Origin: Bacteriovorax sp.
GTDB lineage: Bacteria; Bdellovibrionota; Bacteriovoracia; Bacteriovoracales; Bacteriovoracaceae
Assembly (NCBI GenBank): GCA_030654205.1
Contig: JAURXW010000308.1
Coordinates: 1-7,387, forward strand
Length of the DNA stretch: 7,387 nucleotides
Direction of reading: 5' to 3'
Every line of letters begins with the position of its first letter. Position 1 is the first letter of the stretch. Positions 1 through 5,934 of the stretch are shown one piece after another. A program made the translations under genes and the position numbers. The notes beneath the pieces are model-generated. The model saw only the letters and a program-made list of their open reading frames with translations, did no database searches and was not told the origin of the DNA.

Positions 1-44
1 CTTAGATTGATTTGAAATTCATCGTTGGTAATCGTGATACTCAT
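1..44 (-). CDS. Start of an unidentified protein, cut by window edge
   Basis: Only the first 14 codons are inside the window, reading MSITITNDEFQINL. The start is supported by an excellent Shine-Dalgarno sequence (AAGGAGGT) five bases before the ATG. Fourteen residues are too few to name a family and I do not assign a function. The gene is divergent from the Bro-N-like remnant and from the ATPase further right. A TTGACA lies at 81-76 on this strand, but no good -10 box follows at normal spacing. The call that a gene starts here rests on the ribosome binding site and the open frame alone. Confidence 0.6.
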   Translation of the reverse strand, partial: MSITITNDEFQINL

Positions 45-48
45 AGAG

Positions 49-56
49 ACCTCCTT
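49..56 (-). promoter_or_regulatory. Strong ribosome binding site of the left-edge gene
   Basis: Read on the minus strand, AAGGAGGT lies just upstream of the ATG at 44-42. It is nearly a full complement to the 16S rRNA tail and is the strongest such site in the window. It fixes the start of the truncated gene. Confidence 0.7.
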
Positions 57-63
57 TTAATAA

Positions 64-237
64 GTTAAAAAGAGGTGTCAACTTTCAAAATCCGTTGTGT
101 TAAATTGGAAAGTTTTAAAGAATCGTCTAAATAAGGAAGAAGGTGAAGCGGTTGCAAAATGCAACCAGTTGAAGCTGGCAGCAGAAGATGGGAAAATGAG
201 AATGACAGATATCACTGATCCAGAGACACTTCCATAA
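64..237 (+). pseudogene. Decayed fragment of a Bro-N / DinD-like protein
   Basis: This frame stays open from a stop at 61-63 to tandem stops TAA TAG at 235-240 and has no ATG near its beginning. From Trp at 106 it reads WKVLKNRLNKEEG, then CNQLKLAAEDGKMRMTD. This resembles a conserved stretch of Bro-N domain proteins (BRO family, phage antirepressor and DinD-like), which commonly have YW..LK.RL, then (N/S)C.QLK..A.DGK, then TD and (R)(L/I)IQSIPSP. Shifting frame at about 229-234 gives IIVQTI, then IKFFENKV ending at 311, where intact proteins would have (L/I)IQSIP and FK.W.AKV. The fragment therefore seems to have lost its N-terminus and suffered at least one frameshift. The family match is from memory of the consensus. 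The alternative is a chance open frame, but the density of matching residues makes that less likely. Confidence 0.6.
150..166. repeat. Perfect 7-bp inverted repeat with 3-base loop
   Basis: GGTTGCA (150-156) and TGCAACC (160-166) are perfect reverse complements around AAA. The repeat lies inside the Bro-N-like remnant, where it codes for VAKCN, so it may simply be a by-product of coding sequence. No T-run follows on either strand. Confidence 0.4.
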
Positions 238-328
238 TAGTTCAAACAATCATCACAAGTTTCAATACTGAAAAATCATGCGAGCAAATTAAATTTTTTG
301 AAAACAAGGTTTGAGTTCAATGCTAAAT

Positions 329-342
329 AGCCTGAAAAGGCT
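329..342. repeat. Short hairpin with a GAAA tetraloop
   Basis: AGCCT (329-333) and AGGCT (338-342) pair perfectly around GAAA, a GNRA-type loop when read on the plus strand. The stem is only 5 bp and no T-run follows, so it is not a convincing terminator. It may be chance. Confidence 0.3.
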
Positions 343-364
343 TATCAAGAATTTGGGAAGTTTT

Positions 365-420
365 CTAGCAGTTGAAGAAACGGAAGCCTGCAAAGTTTCA
401 ATCTACAACTGCTAGTTTTA
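365..420 (+). terminator. Candidate terminator-like hairpin after the Bro-N remnant
   Basis: CTAGCAGTTG (365-374) and CAACTGCTAG (406-415) are perfect 10-bp reverse complements. A second short stem inside, GAAAC (377-381) with GTTTC (395-399), would partly close the 31-base middle. The right arm is followed by TTTTATCTT on the plus strand, and the left arm is preceded by TTTT. The position fits the 3' end of the ancestral Bro-N-like gene. The arms are modest in GC content and the loop is long, so a cruciform or a protein-binding site is also possible. Confidence 0.35.
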
Positions 421-486
421 TCTTAACAAAACTTCAAAAATTTTCAATTAGTTATTTCTGTAAAAAACTAACTGATCCAAACAATC

Positions 487-522
487 TCTTAAGTGGCGAC
501 TTACTATATTTTCAACTTAAGA
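487..522. repeat. Perfect 8-bp inverted repeat
   Basis: TCTTAAGT (487-494) and ACTTAAGA (515-522) are reverse complements 20 bases apart. A competing small hairpin, TAAGT/ACTTA around GGCG (490-503), uses part of the left arm. Function unknown. Confidence 0.35.
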
Positions 523-555
523 CTTCCATCAACTCATAATAATGCACATTTCTCG

Positions 556-622
556 GGAGTTAACGTCGACTAAACCACTAAAAGCACGTTGGTTAATAAG
601 ACGTGTGGGTTAGATTAACTCC
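556..622. repeat. Long imperfect stem with 8-bp perfect base
   Basis: GGAGTTAA (556-563) pairs with TTAACTCC (615-622). Further in, 570-578 (CTAAACCAC) pairs with 605-613 (GTGGGTTAG) with one mismatch, and CACGT (585-589) can pair with ACGTG (601-605), which competes only for base 605. Together they could form a 67-base irregular stem. A competing stem pairs GTTAGAT (609-615) with ATCTAAC (629-635). It may be a structured RNA or a relic of a mobile element. I do not recognise a family. Confidence 0.4.
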
Positions 623-685
623 TAATTTATCTAACTAGACATGCATTTTGATTAATATAACCTCGGCTTGTAAACCGTAATCCTA

Positions 686-714
686 TTGACTTTTTCGGTC
701 CATAGACCGAAAAT
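686..714 (+). promoter_or_regulatory. Possible promoter of the ATPase gene
   Basis: TTGACT at 686-691 matches five of six bases of the -35 consensus. Seventeen bases later GAAAAT (709-714) matches four of six bases of the -10 consensus, including the important second A and last T. Transcription from this pair would be expected about seven bases downstream, on or next to the A of the ATG at 721. The inverted repeat at 692-713 fills the spacer and most of the -10 box. The alternative -10, TATACA at 714-719, is too far from this -35. Predicted from sequence only. Confidence 0.45.
692..713. promoter_or_regulatory. Perfect 9-bp palindrome upstream of ATPase, operator candidate
   Basis: TTTTCGGTC (692-700) and GACCGAAAA (705-713) are perfect reverse complements around CATA. 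The site ends seven bases before the ATG. Its symmetry and its position across the promoter spacer suggest a dimeric repressor site. As RNA it would be a 9-bp hairpin just before the start codon, if transcription begins further upstream. No regulator gene is visible beside it. Confidence 0.55.
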
Positions 715-720
715 ATACAC

Positions 721-1857
721 ATGCAAAGATATCTATATAAAGAACTTAAAAAATATGTTGGAAAAAAAATCTTACTGCTTTCAGGTCCTCGGCAAGTAGG
801 AAAAACAACACTTTCGAAAGCACTATTTGAAAATTATGATTATTTTAACTTCGATCGATTAAGTGATAGAAAAAAACTAATTGCAGAAGAATGGAACAGG
901 GAAACAGACCTCATAATTTTTGATGAAATTCATAAAATGAAGAAATGGAAACAATGGTTAAAAGGTATTTATGATACTGAACTAAAGAAAAATTTTCTCG
1001 TAACTGGCAGCGCGAGACTAGATACCCATCGTAAAGTTGGGGACTCTATGGCCGGAAGATATTTTCAATATAGACTGATGCCATTTTGTCTTAAAGAATT
1101 AGCACAAAATAAATATCAAACTCCAAAAGACAATTTAAATGATCTTTTAAAACTTAGCGGTTTTCCAGAACCATTATTTAGCAATTCAGAGAGCTTTTAT
1201 AAAAAATGGCGCAAAAGTCATTTAGATATTATTGTTAGGCAAGATATTGCCGAAATTGAAGCAGTAAAGAGAATAACTGATCTTGAATTCTTGATTGAAT
1301 TAATGAAATCCAAAGTTGGATCTATATTAAGCTATAACTCACTTCGTGAAGATCTTCTAACCGATGATAAAACGATAAAGCGCTGGTTAACAATTTTTGA
1401 AAACTCTTATCTTTTATTTAAGATAACCCCATTTAGTAAAAGCATCCTTCATTCGACCAAAAAAGCTCCAAAATTTTATTTTTATGATTTCCCGAGAATC
1501 GAGGACAATGGAGCAAGACTTGAAAACCTAGTTGCTCTTTCCTTATTAAAAGAAATTTATTTTTTGAATGATACCGAGGGGGAAGATTTTAATCTGCATT
1601 TCCTAAGAGACAAAGATCAAAATGAGGTAGATTTTTTAATTACAAAAAATAAAAAACCGATAATGGCGATTGAGGTAAAAACCTCAGACGTAGAAATTAG
1701 TCCTGGTTTTAAAAAATTAACAAATCAAATATTGGTCCAATTTCCTGAACTTAAAAGAATTCAGCTTGTAAAAAATCTAGAGCGTGAATTTTCTAATAAA
1801 GAAGGTATTAAAGTTTTAAATCTCGAAAAATATCTTTCTACCTTGAAATTTGCATAA
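721..1857 (+). CDS. AAA-type ATPase with DUF4143-like C-terminal domain
   Basis: The 378-residue protein has the layout of the widespread AAA+ ATPase/DUF4143 family, whose cellular role is not well established. Walker A is GPRQVGKTTL (22-31), Walker B is LIIFDEIH (64-71), and a sensor-like strand LVTGSARLD is at 93-101, followed by the family-typical AGRYFQYRLMPF (111-122). The C-terminal part carries NEVDF (301-305) and AIEVK (316-320), the E-x-D...E-x-K pattern of the PD-(D/E)XK nuclease-like fold to which I recall DUF4143 being assigned. Length is normal and the gene appears intact. The ATG is the first possible start after an in-frame stop at 703-705 and begins MQRYLYKEL, as usual for the family. 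There is no Shine-Dalgarno sequence. It is convergent with murC, 23 bases apart, with no hairpin terminator between. It is likely an accessory gene and not a cell wall gene. Confidence 0.85.
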   Translation: MQRYLYKELKKYVGKKILLLSGPRQVGKTTLSKALFENYDYFNFDRLSDRKKLIAEEWNRETDLIIFDEIHKMKKWKQWLKGIYDTELKKNFLVTGSARLDTHRKVGDSMAGRYFQYRLMPFCLKELAQNKYQTPKDNLNDLLKLSGFPEPLFSNSESFYKKWRKSHLDIIVRQDIAEIEAVKRITDLEFLIELMKSKVGSILSYNSLREDLLTDDKTIKRWLTIFENSYLLFKITPFSKSILHSTKKAPKFYFYDFPRIEDNGARLENLVALSLLKEIYFLNDTEGEDFNLHFLRDKDQNEVDFLITKNKKPIMAIEVKTSDVEISPGFKKLTNQILVQFPELKRIQLVKNLEREFSNKEGIKVLNLEKYLSTLKFA

Positions 1858-1880
1858 TCTTCTTGGGAATAATAAATAAA

Positions 1881-3269
1881 CTACTCCAACCCCGCCCATT
1901 TCCTCGCCGTCTTCCCAATCGATCCCGCCCCTAACGTAACAACAATTGTTTTATCATTTTTATGAGACTCAATCACATCCCCTAAGTCATCAATGCTTTC
2001 AATCTTGCGAGCAAATAATGGATGTAAGCGATTAATATCTTCAATCAAGCGATCTGTTGTAATTCCATCAAGTGGTAACTCACTTGCCGCATATATCGGC
2101 AATAAATAGAGTTCATCAGCATCATTAAAACAATGTAAAAACTGATCCCAACAATCTCTGGTGCGAGTAAAACGATGAGGTTCAAAAATAACTATTTTTT
2201 TAAAATCAGCACGCGTGTCTTTGACTATTTTTAAAGTCGAAGCGATTTCCGTTGGGTGATGTCCGTAATCATCCACAACTTCAAATCCATTTTCTTTATA
2301 AAGTAATTGAAAGCGCCTTCCGACTCCTTCGAGTTTTTTAGCGGCCGCTGCAATGTTTTTAAATTTTAATCCCATATGAAATGCAAGTACTGTGGCCCCC
2401 ATACAATTTAAAACATTATGGCGTCCAGGTAGATTTATTTCAAAACGAGTTTGCAATTCACCTTTGTAGTATAAATCAAAACTTGTATCAAAATGTCCGT
2501 AGACAACATTTCTTGCTGTAAAGTCGGCCGGTATATCAATTCCAAAAGTAACAGCAGGACGTTTCATTTCAGCTTTTAAAAGCATTAACTTTTCGTCATG
2601 GCCATTAAGAGCGACAACTCCATAAAATGGAATTTTATTGGCAAATTCTACAAATGATTTAAAAAGATTTTCTTCTGTTTTGTAATGGTCCATATGATCA
2701 TTATCGATATTCGTAATTACAGACATTACTGGAGTTAATAATAAAAATGTTCCATCCGATTCATCAGCTTCGGCAACAAGAAAATCACCTTTACCAACCT
2801 TGGCATGTCCGTCGAGATTTTTAACAATACCACCGATAATATAAGTTGGATCAAGATCGCATTCTTGTAAAATAGTTGCCAAAAATGAAGTTGTTGTTGT
2901 TTTTCCATGAGTCCCAGCAACAGCTAATCCGTATTTTAGTCTCATGAGTTCCGCTAACATTTCGGCCCGTCTAATAACCGGAATACCTTCACGTTTTGCA
3001 CGTGCCACTTCTGGATTTAAATCATTAACGGCCGAGCTGTAAACGACAACAGTTACGTTGTTTAAATTTTCTTCTTTGTGGCCGATATAAATTTCCGCAC
3101 CAAGTTTTTTTAATTTTCTTACGTTGGGAGACTCTGAAACATCAGATCCAGAAACGCTGTAGCCTGAGGCTAGAAGAACTTCTGCAATACCAGACATTCC
3201 TATTCCGCCGATACCAACGAAGTGAATTTTTACATAATTGTTTTCTAGTGCTGTGTTGTTGCGAAACAT
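1881..3269 (-). CDS. murC: UDP-N-acetylmuramate--L-alanine ligase
   Basis: MurC adds L-alanine to UDP-MurNAc in the cytoplasm, using ATP, the first step of stem-peptide assembly. All family landmarks are present in order in 462 residues, the usual length: the N-terminal nucleotide-sugar domain with GIGGIGMSG (19-27), the ATP loop GTHGKTTTT (119-127), EADESDGTF (167-175), NIDNDHMDHY (187-196), PGRHNVLN (281-288), DDYGHHPTEI (333-342), EPHRFTRTRD (363-372) and the C-terminal GAGSIGK (447-453). The ATG is preceded by AAGGAG at good spacing. It lies 25 bases after the ftsW stop, and its ribosome binding site can pair with sequence next to that stop (see separate entry). In many dcw clusters murG precedes and murB follows murC. 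Neither is here. It is the last gene of the run. Confidence 0.97.
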   Translation of the reverse strand: MFRNNTALENNYVKIHFVGIGGIGMSGIAEVLLASGYSVSGSDVSESPNVRKLKKLGAEIYIGHKEENLNNVTVVVYSSAVNDLNPEVARAKREGIPVIRRAEMLAELMRLKYGLAVAGTHGKTTTTSFLATILQECDLDPTYIIGGIVKNLDGHAKVGKGDFLVAEADESDGTFLLLTPVMSVITNIDNDHMDHYKTEENLFKSFVEFANKIPFYGVVALNGHDEKLMLLKAEMKRPAVTFGIDIPADFTARNVVYGHFDTSFDLYYKGELQTRFEINLPGRHNVLNCMGATVLAFHMGLKFKNIAAAAKKLEGVGRRFQLLYKENGFEVVDDYGHHPTEIASTLKIVKDTRADFKKIVIFEPHRFTRTRDCWDQFLHCFNDADELYLLPIYAASELPLDGITTDRLIEDINRLHPLFARKIESIDDLGDVIESHKNDKTIVVTLGAGSIGKTARKWAGLE

Positions 3270-3273
3270 TTTC

Positions 3274-3294
3274 TCTCCTTAATTTTTCAGGAGA
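3274..3294 (-). promoter_or_regulatory. Hairpin sequestering the murC ribosome binding site
   Basis: On the minus strand TCTCCT (3294-3289), directly after the ftsW stop codon, is a perfect complement of AGGAGA (3279-3274), which contains the murC Shine-Dalgarno core. The loop is nine bases, GAAAAATTA. In the mRNA the site would be closed unless a ribosome finishing ftsW opens it, which is the usual logic of translational coupling. The stem is short (6 bp) and its effect is inferred. Confidence 0.45.
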
Positions 3295-4482
3295 TTAAAC
3301 GTAGACTTCCTCGTTAATATCTTCGACTTCACTTGGGGTTTTACGCCCAGAGCGCGCCTCAAATTTGAGGTTCCCCTGAAGCTGATCACGATAACCTTTT
3401 ACCACCGAAAGGAGAAGACCAATGCCGAAAAAATTACAAATTAAGGATGAACCACCGTAACTAACAAAAGGAAGATTAAGCCCTTTTGTTGGAAGTAGTC
3501 CTAGAACAACGCCCATATTTAACAAGGCCTGAAGTCCCAATACAAAAATTACTGAAGATCCTAGAATAATACCAATACGATCTCTGACTTGTAATACCAA
3601 TTTGAATCCGAAATAGATAAAAGCTATGAATAGGCATATAAGAAATAAAACGCCAATAAATCCTAACTCTTCACCGATAACAGAAAAAATAAAATCGTTA
3701 TGTGCTTCAGGAAGATAAAATAATTTTTCATTACTATTGCCAAGACCTTGCCCAAAAATAGCACCATTTGCAAAGGCCATATAAGATTGAATAATTTGAA
3801 AACCAGACCCTTGTGGATTTTTCCATGGATCTAAATAAGTCAACATTCTCTTAACTCTATAAGCTTGAGAAAAAAGAATCATCAATCCACCAACACCGCC
3901 GCTTATCAGTGAGTAGTAAAAATATTTTCGTGGAAATGAACTCATGAAACAAACAAAAGCGATTACGATAAAACAAATACTAAAAGAACCAAAATCTGGT
4001 TGTTTAATCAATAAAGCCAGTGGCAAAAATAGTGATCCACCGTGCTTTATTCGCTCAGACGTATCCATCTTGTTCCAATTTTCAAAAAAAGACAGTGCTG
4101 ATAATATAACAGTGAACTTTACAATTTCCCCTGGCTGCACACTCATTCCACCAAAAGTTAACCATCGACTGGCACCCTTGGCCGCACTTCCGACACCTTT
4201 AATAACTGTTAAGCCAACAATCATTGAAGCTGCAATATTAATTAAGTAACCGTACTTTATCCAAAATGTGTATTTTGTGCGTGAAACGCTGAAGGCCAGT
4301 CCGAGTGAGAGTGCTAAATAAATGAGTTGGCGAATAATGTAATGTAGAGAGCTTCCAAATTTTTCGGCAGCAAGAATAAAACTTGCCGACCAAACCATAA
4401 TTAAACCAATGGTTATAATTATCGCAAGCGTTGACAGGAATGCCTTTACTAATCTATCTACGTCCGAAATATGTTCGTTCAT
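3295..4482 (-). CDS. ftsW: Septal peptidoglycan polymerase FtsW (SEDS family)
   Basis: FtsW is an inner-membrane glycosyltransferase that polymerises lipid II at the division septum with its partner class B PBP. The 395-residue protein has a short cytoplasmic N-terminus and about ten hydrophobic segments. Conserved SEDS stretches are GGMSVQPGEIVK (111-122), KQPDFGS (160-166), LDPWKNPQGSGFQIIQS (217-233), LPEAHNDFIFSVIGEELG (257-274) and LPTKGLNLPFVSYGGSS (330-346). Asp263 in PEAHND is expected to match the essential Asp of E. coli FtsW (D297). The dcw location favours FtsW over RodA. The ATG is the first start after an in-frame stop, but no Shine-Dalgarno sequence precedes it. It starts 44 bases after the murD stop. 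The next gene is murC, where murG is often found. Confidence 0.95.
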   Translation of the reverse strand: MNEHISDVDRLVKAFLSTLAIIITIGLIMVWSASFILAAEKFGSSLHYIIRQLIYLALSLGLAFSVSRTKYTFWIKYGYLINIAASMIVGLTVIKGVGSAAKGASRWLTFGGMSVQPGEIVKFTVILSALSFFENWNKMDTSERIKHGGSLFLPLALLIKQPDFGSFSICFIVIAFVCFMSSFPRKYFYYSLISGGVGGLMILFSQAYRVKRMLTYLDPWKNPQGSGFQIIQSYMAFANGAIFGQGLGNSNEKLFYLPEAHNDFIFSVIGEELGFIGVLFLICLFIAFIYFGFKLVLQVRDRIGIILGSSVIFVLGLQALLNMGVVLGLLPTKGLNLPFVSYGGSSLICNFFGIGLLLSVVKGYRDQLQGNLKFEARSGRKTPSEVEDINEEVYV

Positions 4483-4526
4483 AGTAATAGATTAGCAAAG
4501 TTTTCAAGAATTCAAAGGAGTATTTT

Positions 4527-5915
4527 TTAAAGTTGGTAAACTAGCTTCTTAAAATAATTTCCACGCTCTTCATAATCACGGAAAAAGTCAGATGCTGGAT
4601 TTCCTGGAGAAAGAAGAATTACGTCTCCAGTTCTTGATTTCTGATAAGCAAAGAGAACAGACTCTTCAAAAGACCCGACAATATAAGTCTGGTTATGCTC
4701 ACCAAGCGCTCTATTTAAGCGCTCTTTGCACTCACCAACTAATACGAGAACTCTTGCATTAGTCATCATTTCTTTAGCAAATGGATCAAAGTTAAGATCT
4801 TCGTTATCTTTACCACCAGCAATTAAAATAACTGGCTCTTTGAATGATTTAAGACTGGCCAGCATTTCTGGCATCGTTTCAGCTTTTGAATCGTTGTAGA
4901 AACAAACGCCATTTCTTTCCATGATGAATTCCATTCTGTTAGGAATACCTGGAAATTTTTCGATACAAGTCTGAATGGCTTCATCGCTAACATCAAGGGC
5001 CTTACATGCAGTAACTGCGGCCATTAGGTTTTCGCGATTGTATTGACCAACAATTCTCATCTTTGAAACTTTAAATTCTGAATGATAATTGATGTTTGAA
5101 TGAATTCTTCTGTCGTGAAAATGCGTCCCTTGGATTTCATTCATGACTCCCAAAGAAACATAAGAACGACGTGAGTACCAATAAACCTGACAGTTAGCAT
5201 TTCTAATTGCTGCATTGTTGGCAAGTGTATCGTAGTTAGCAATTAATGTGTCTTCTGGAGAAAGTTTTTTAATAATGGAAAGTTTAGTTTCCATGTATTC
5301 ACTAACTGAAGCAAAAGTTGTTTTAGAAAAATTCTCTCCAATATTTGGAAAAATTACAATTTTTGGATGGAAATCTGGAAGTGATTTCATTTGAAGTGCT
5401 GAAACTTCTACAACCACATAATCAATTTCATTCATATTCGGGAGCAAGCAATATTCAATAAATGGAGCTTCTGAAGTTCCACCAACAAATACATTTTTGC
5501 CATCTACTTTTAAAGTGTATCCAATCATTGCTGAAATTGTTGTACGACCAAAAGATCCACAAACTGCAACGACTGGTTTTTTACAAAGCTTATAAGCTAA
5601 AGCGAAATCACTATAAACTTCTTTTCCGTTCTTTCTTGCAAGCTCAAGTTGAGGAAGATTAGGATTGATAGCAGCTGAATAAACAACAACATCAGCATCC
5701 ATAAAATCTTCGTCTTTATGTTCACCAAAAGTCATTTCTGGGGCCGGTTCAATTTTTTTAAGTTTTTTAACAGACTTATTTAAATCGAAAATTGGTTTAA
5801 TATCTGTTACTCGAATATCGCATTCAAGTTTATTAAAAAAGTTAATAAGTGAAAAACCCGTTTTTCCAATACCAACTATTAAAACTTTTTTACCTTTAAA
5901 TCTTTCCATTTCCAT
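4527..5915 (-). CDS. murD: UDP-MurNAc-L-Ala--D-Glu ligase MurD, divergent active site
   Basis: By position between mraY and ftsW and by full-length similarity this is MurD, which adds D-glutamate to UDP-MurNAc-L-Ala in the cytoplasm. Length (462) is normal. Recognisable parts are the N-terminal VLIVGIGKTG (11-20), VVVEVSALQ (167-175), METKLSII (208-215, with the Lys that is carbamylated in E. coli MurD), GQYNRENLMAA (290-300), GIPNRMEF (323-330), YNDSKAET (340-347), LIAGGKD (364-370) and LLSPGNPASDFF...YEERG (434-452). Oddities: the P-loop is GSFGRTT (120-126) instead of G(T/S)NGK(S/T)T, so the catalytic Lys is Arg124. The usual NxTPDHLDRH is NIGENFSKT (191-199), losing its metal-binding His, and GxHN has become GQYN. 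The ATG is preceded by GAGGA at good spacing, 19 bases after mraY. A second in-frame ATG follows two codons later. It is either a still-active variant or a degenerate paralogue. Confidence 0.85.
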   Translation of the reverse strand: MEMERFKGKKVLIVGIGKTGFSLINFFNKLECDIRVTDIKPIFDLNKSVKKLKKIEPAPEMTFGEHKDEDFMDADVVVYSAAINPNLPQLELARKNGKEVYSDFALAYKLCKKPVVAVCGSFGRTTISAMIGYTLKVDGKNVFVGGTSEAPFIEYCLLPNMNEIDYVVVEVSALQMKSLPDFHPKIVIFPNIGENFSKTTFASVSEYMETKLSIIKKLSPEDTLIANYDTLANNAAIRNANCQVYWYSRRSYVSLGVMNEIQGTHFHDRRIHSNINYHSEFKVSKMRIVGQYNRENLMAAVTACKALDVSDEAIQTCIEKFPGIPNRMEFIMERNGVCFYNDSKAETMPEMLASLKSFKEPVILIAGGKDNEDLNFDPFAKEMMTNARVLVLVGECKERLNRALGEHNQTYIVGSFEESVLFAYQKSRTGDVILLSPGNPASDFFRDYEERGNYFKKLVYQL

Positions 5916-5934
5916 ATTTTATCCTCAACTATAT

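Larger units (their letters stand above)
238..685. other. Stretch with no intact gene, AT-rich, several inverted repeats
   Basis: I see no intact gene on either strand here. The left part (to about 375) may still hold decayed coding sequence from the Bro-N-like remnant: PEKAYQEFGKF can be read at 331-363 in the frame of the remnant, but with stops on both sides. The rest contains separate inverted repeats (329-342, 365-415, 487-522, 556-622), listed individually. No tRNA, direct-repeat array or insertion-sequence end was recognised. Confidence 0.5.

Noticed and set aside
76..81. TTGACA on the minus strand as -35 of the left-edge gene
   Set aside because: At 16-17 base spacing the only -10 candidate (TAAAAG, 59-54) overlaps the Shine-Dalgarno sequence, which would leave no usable leader.
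609..635. GTTAGAT/ATCTAAC pair resembling integron attC core and inverse core sites
   Set aside because: The two 7-mers fit GTTRRRY and RYYYAAC, but they face each other across only 13 bases, without the second pair of boxes or the unpaired bases expected of an attC site. No integrase is present.
1..720. CRISPR array, tRNA gene or insertion sequence in the left region
   Set aside because: No regularly spaced direct repeats, no cloverleaf and no transposase-like frame could be found.
1858..1920. TTGGGAA (1863-1869) / TTCCCAA (1912-1918) as a bidirectional terminator between the ATPase and murC
   Set aside because: The arms are 42 bases apart, one lies inside murC coding sequence, and no T-run follows either arm.
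2735..2920. Open frame inside murC, minus strand, 61 codons
   Set aside because: It overlaps conserved MurC motifs in the true frame and has no ribosome binding site or family likeness.
3944..4249. Plus-strand open frame of 101 codons opposite ftsW
   Set aside because: It is antisense to conserved FtsW transmembrane sequence, and its product shows no recognisable domain.
5462..5662. Plus-strand open frame opposite murD
   Set aside because: It is antisense to the MurD ATP-loop region, with low-complexity Leu/Lys-rich content and no ribosome binding site.
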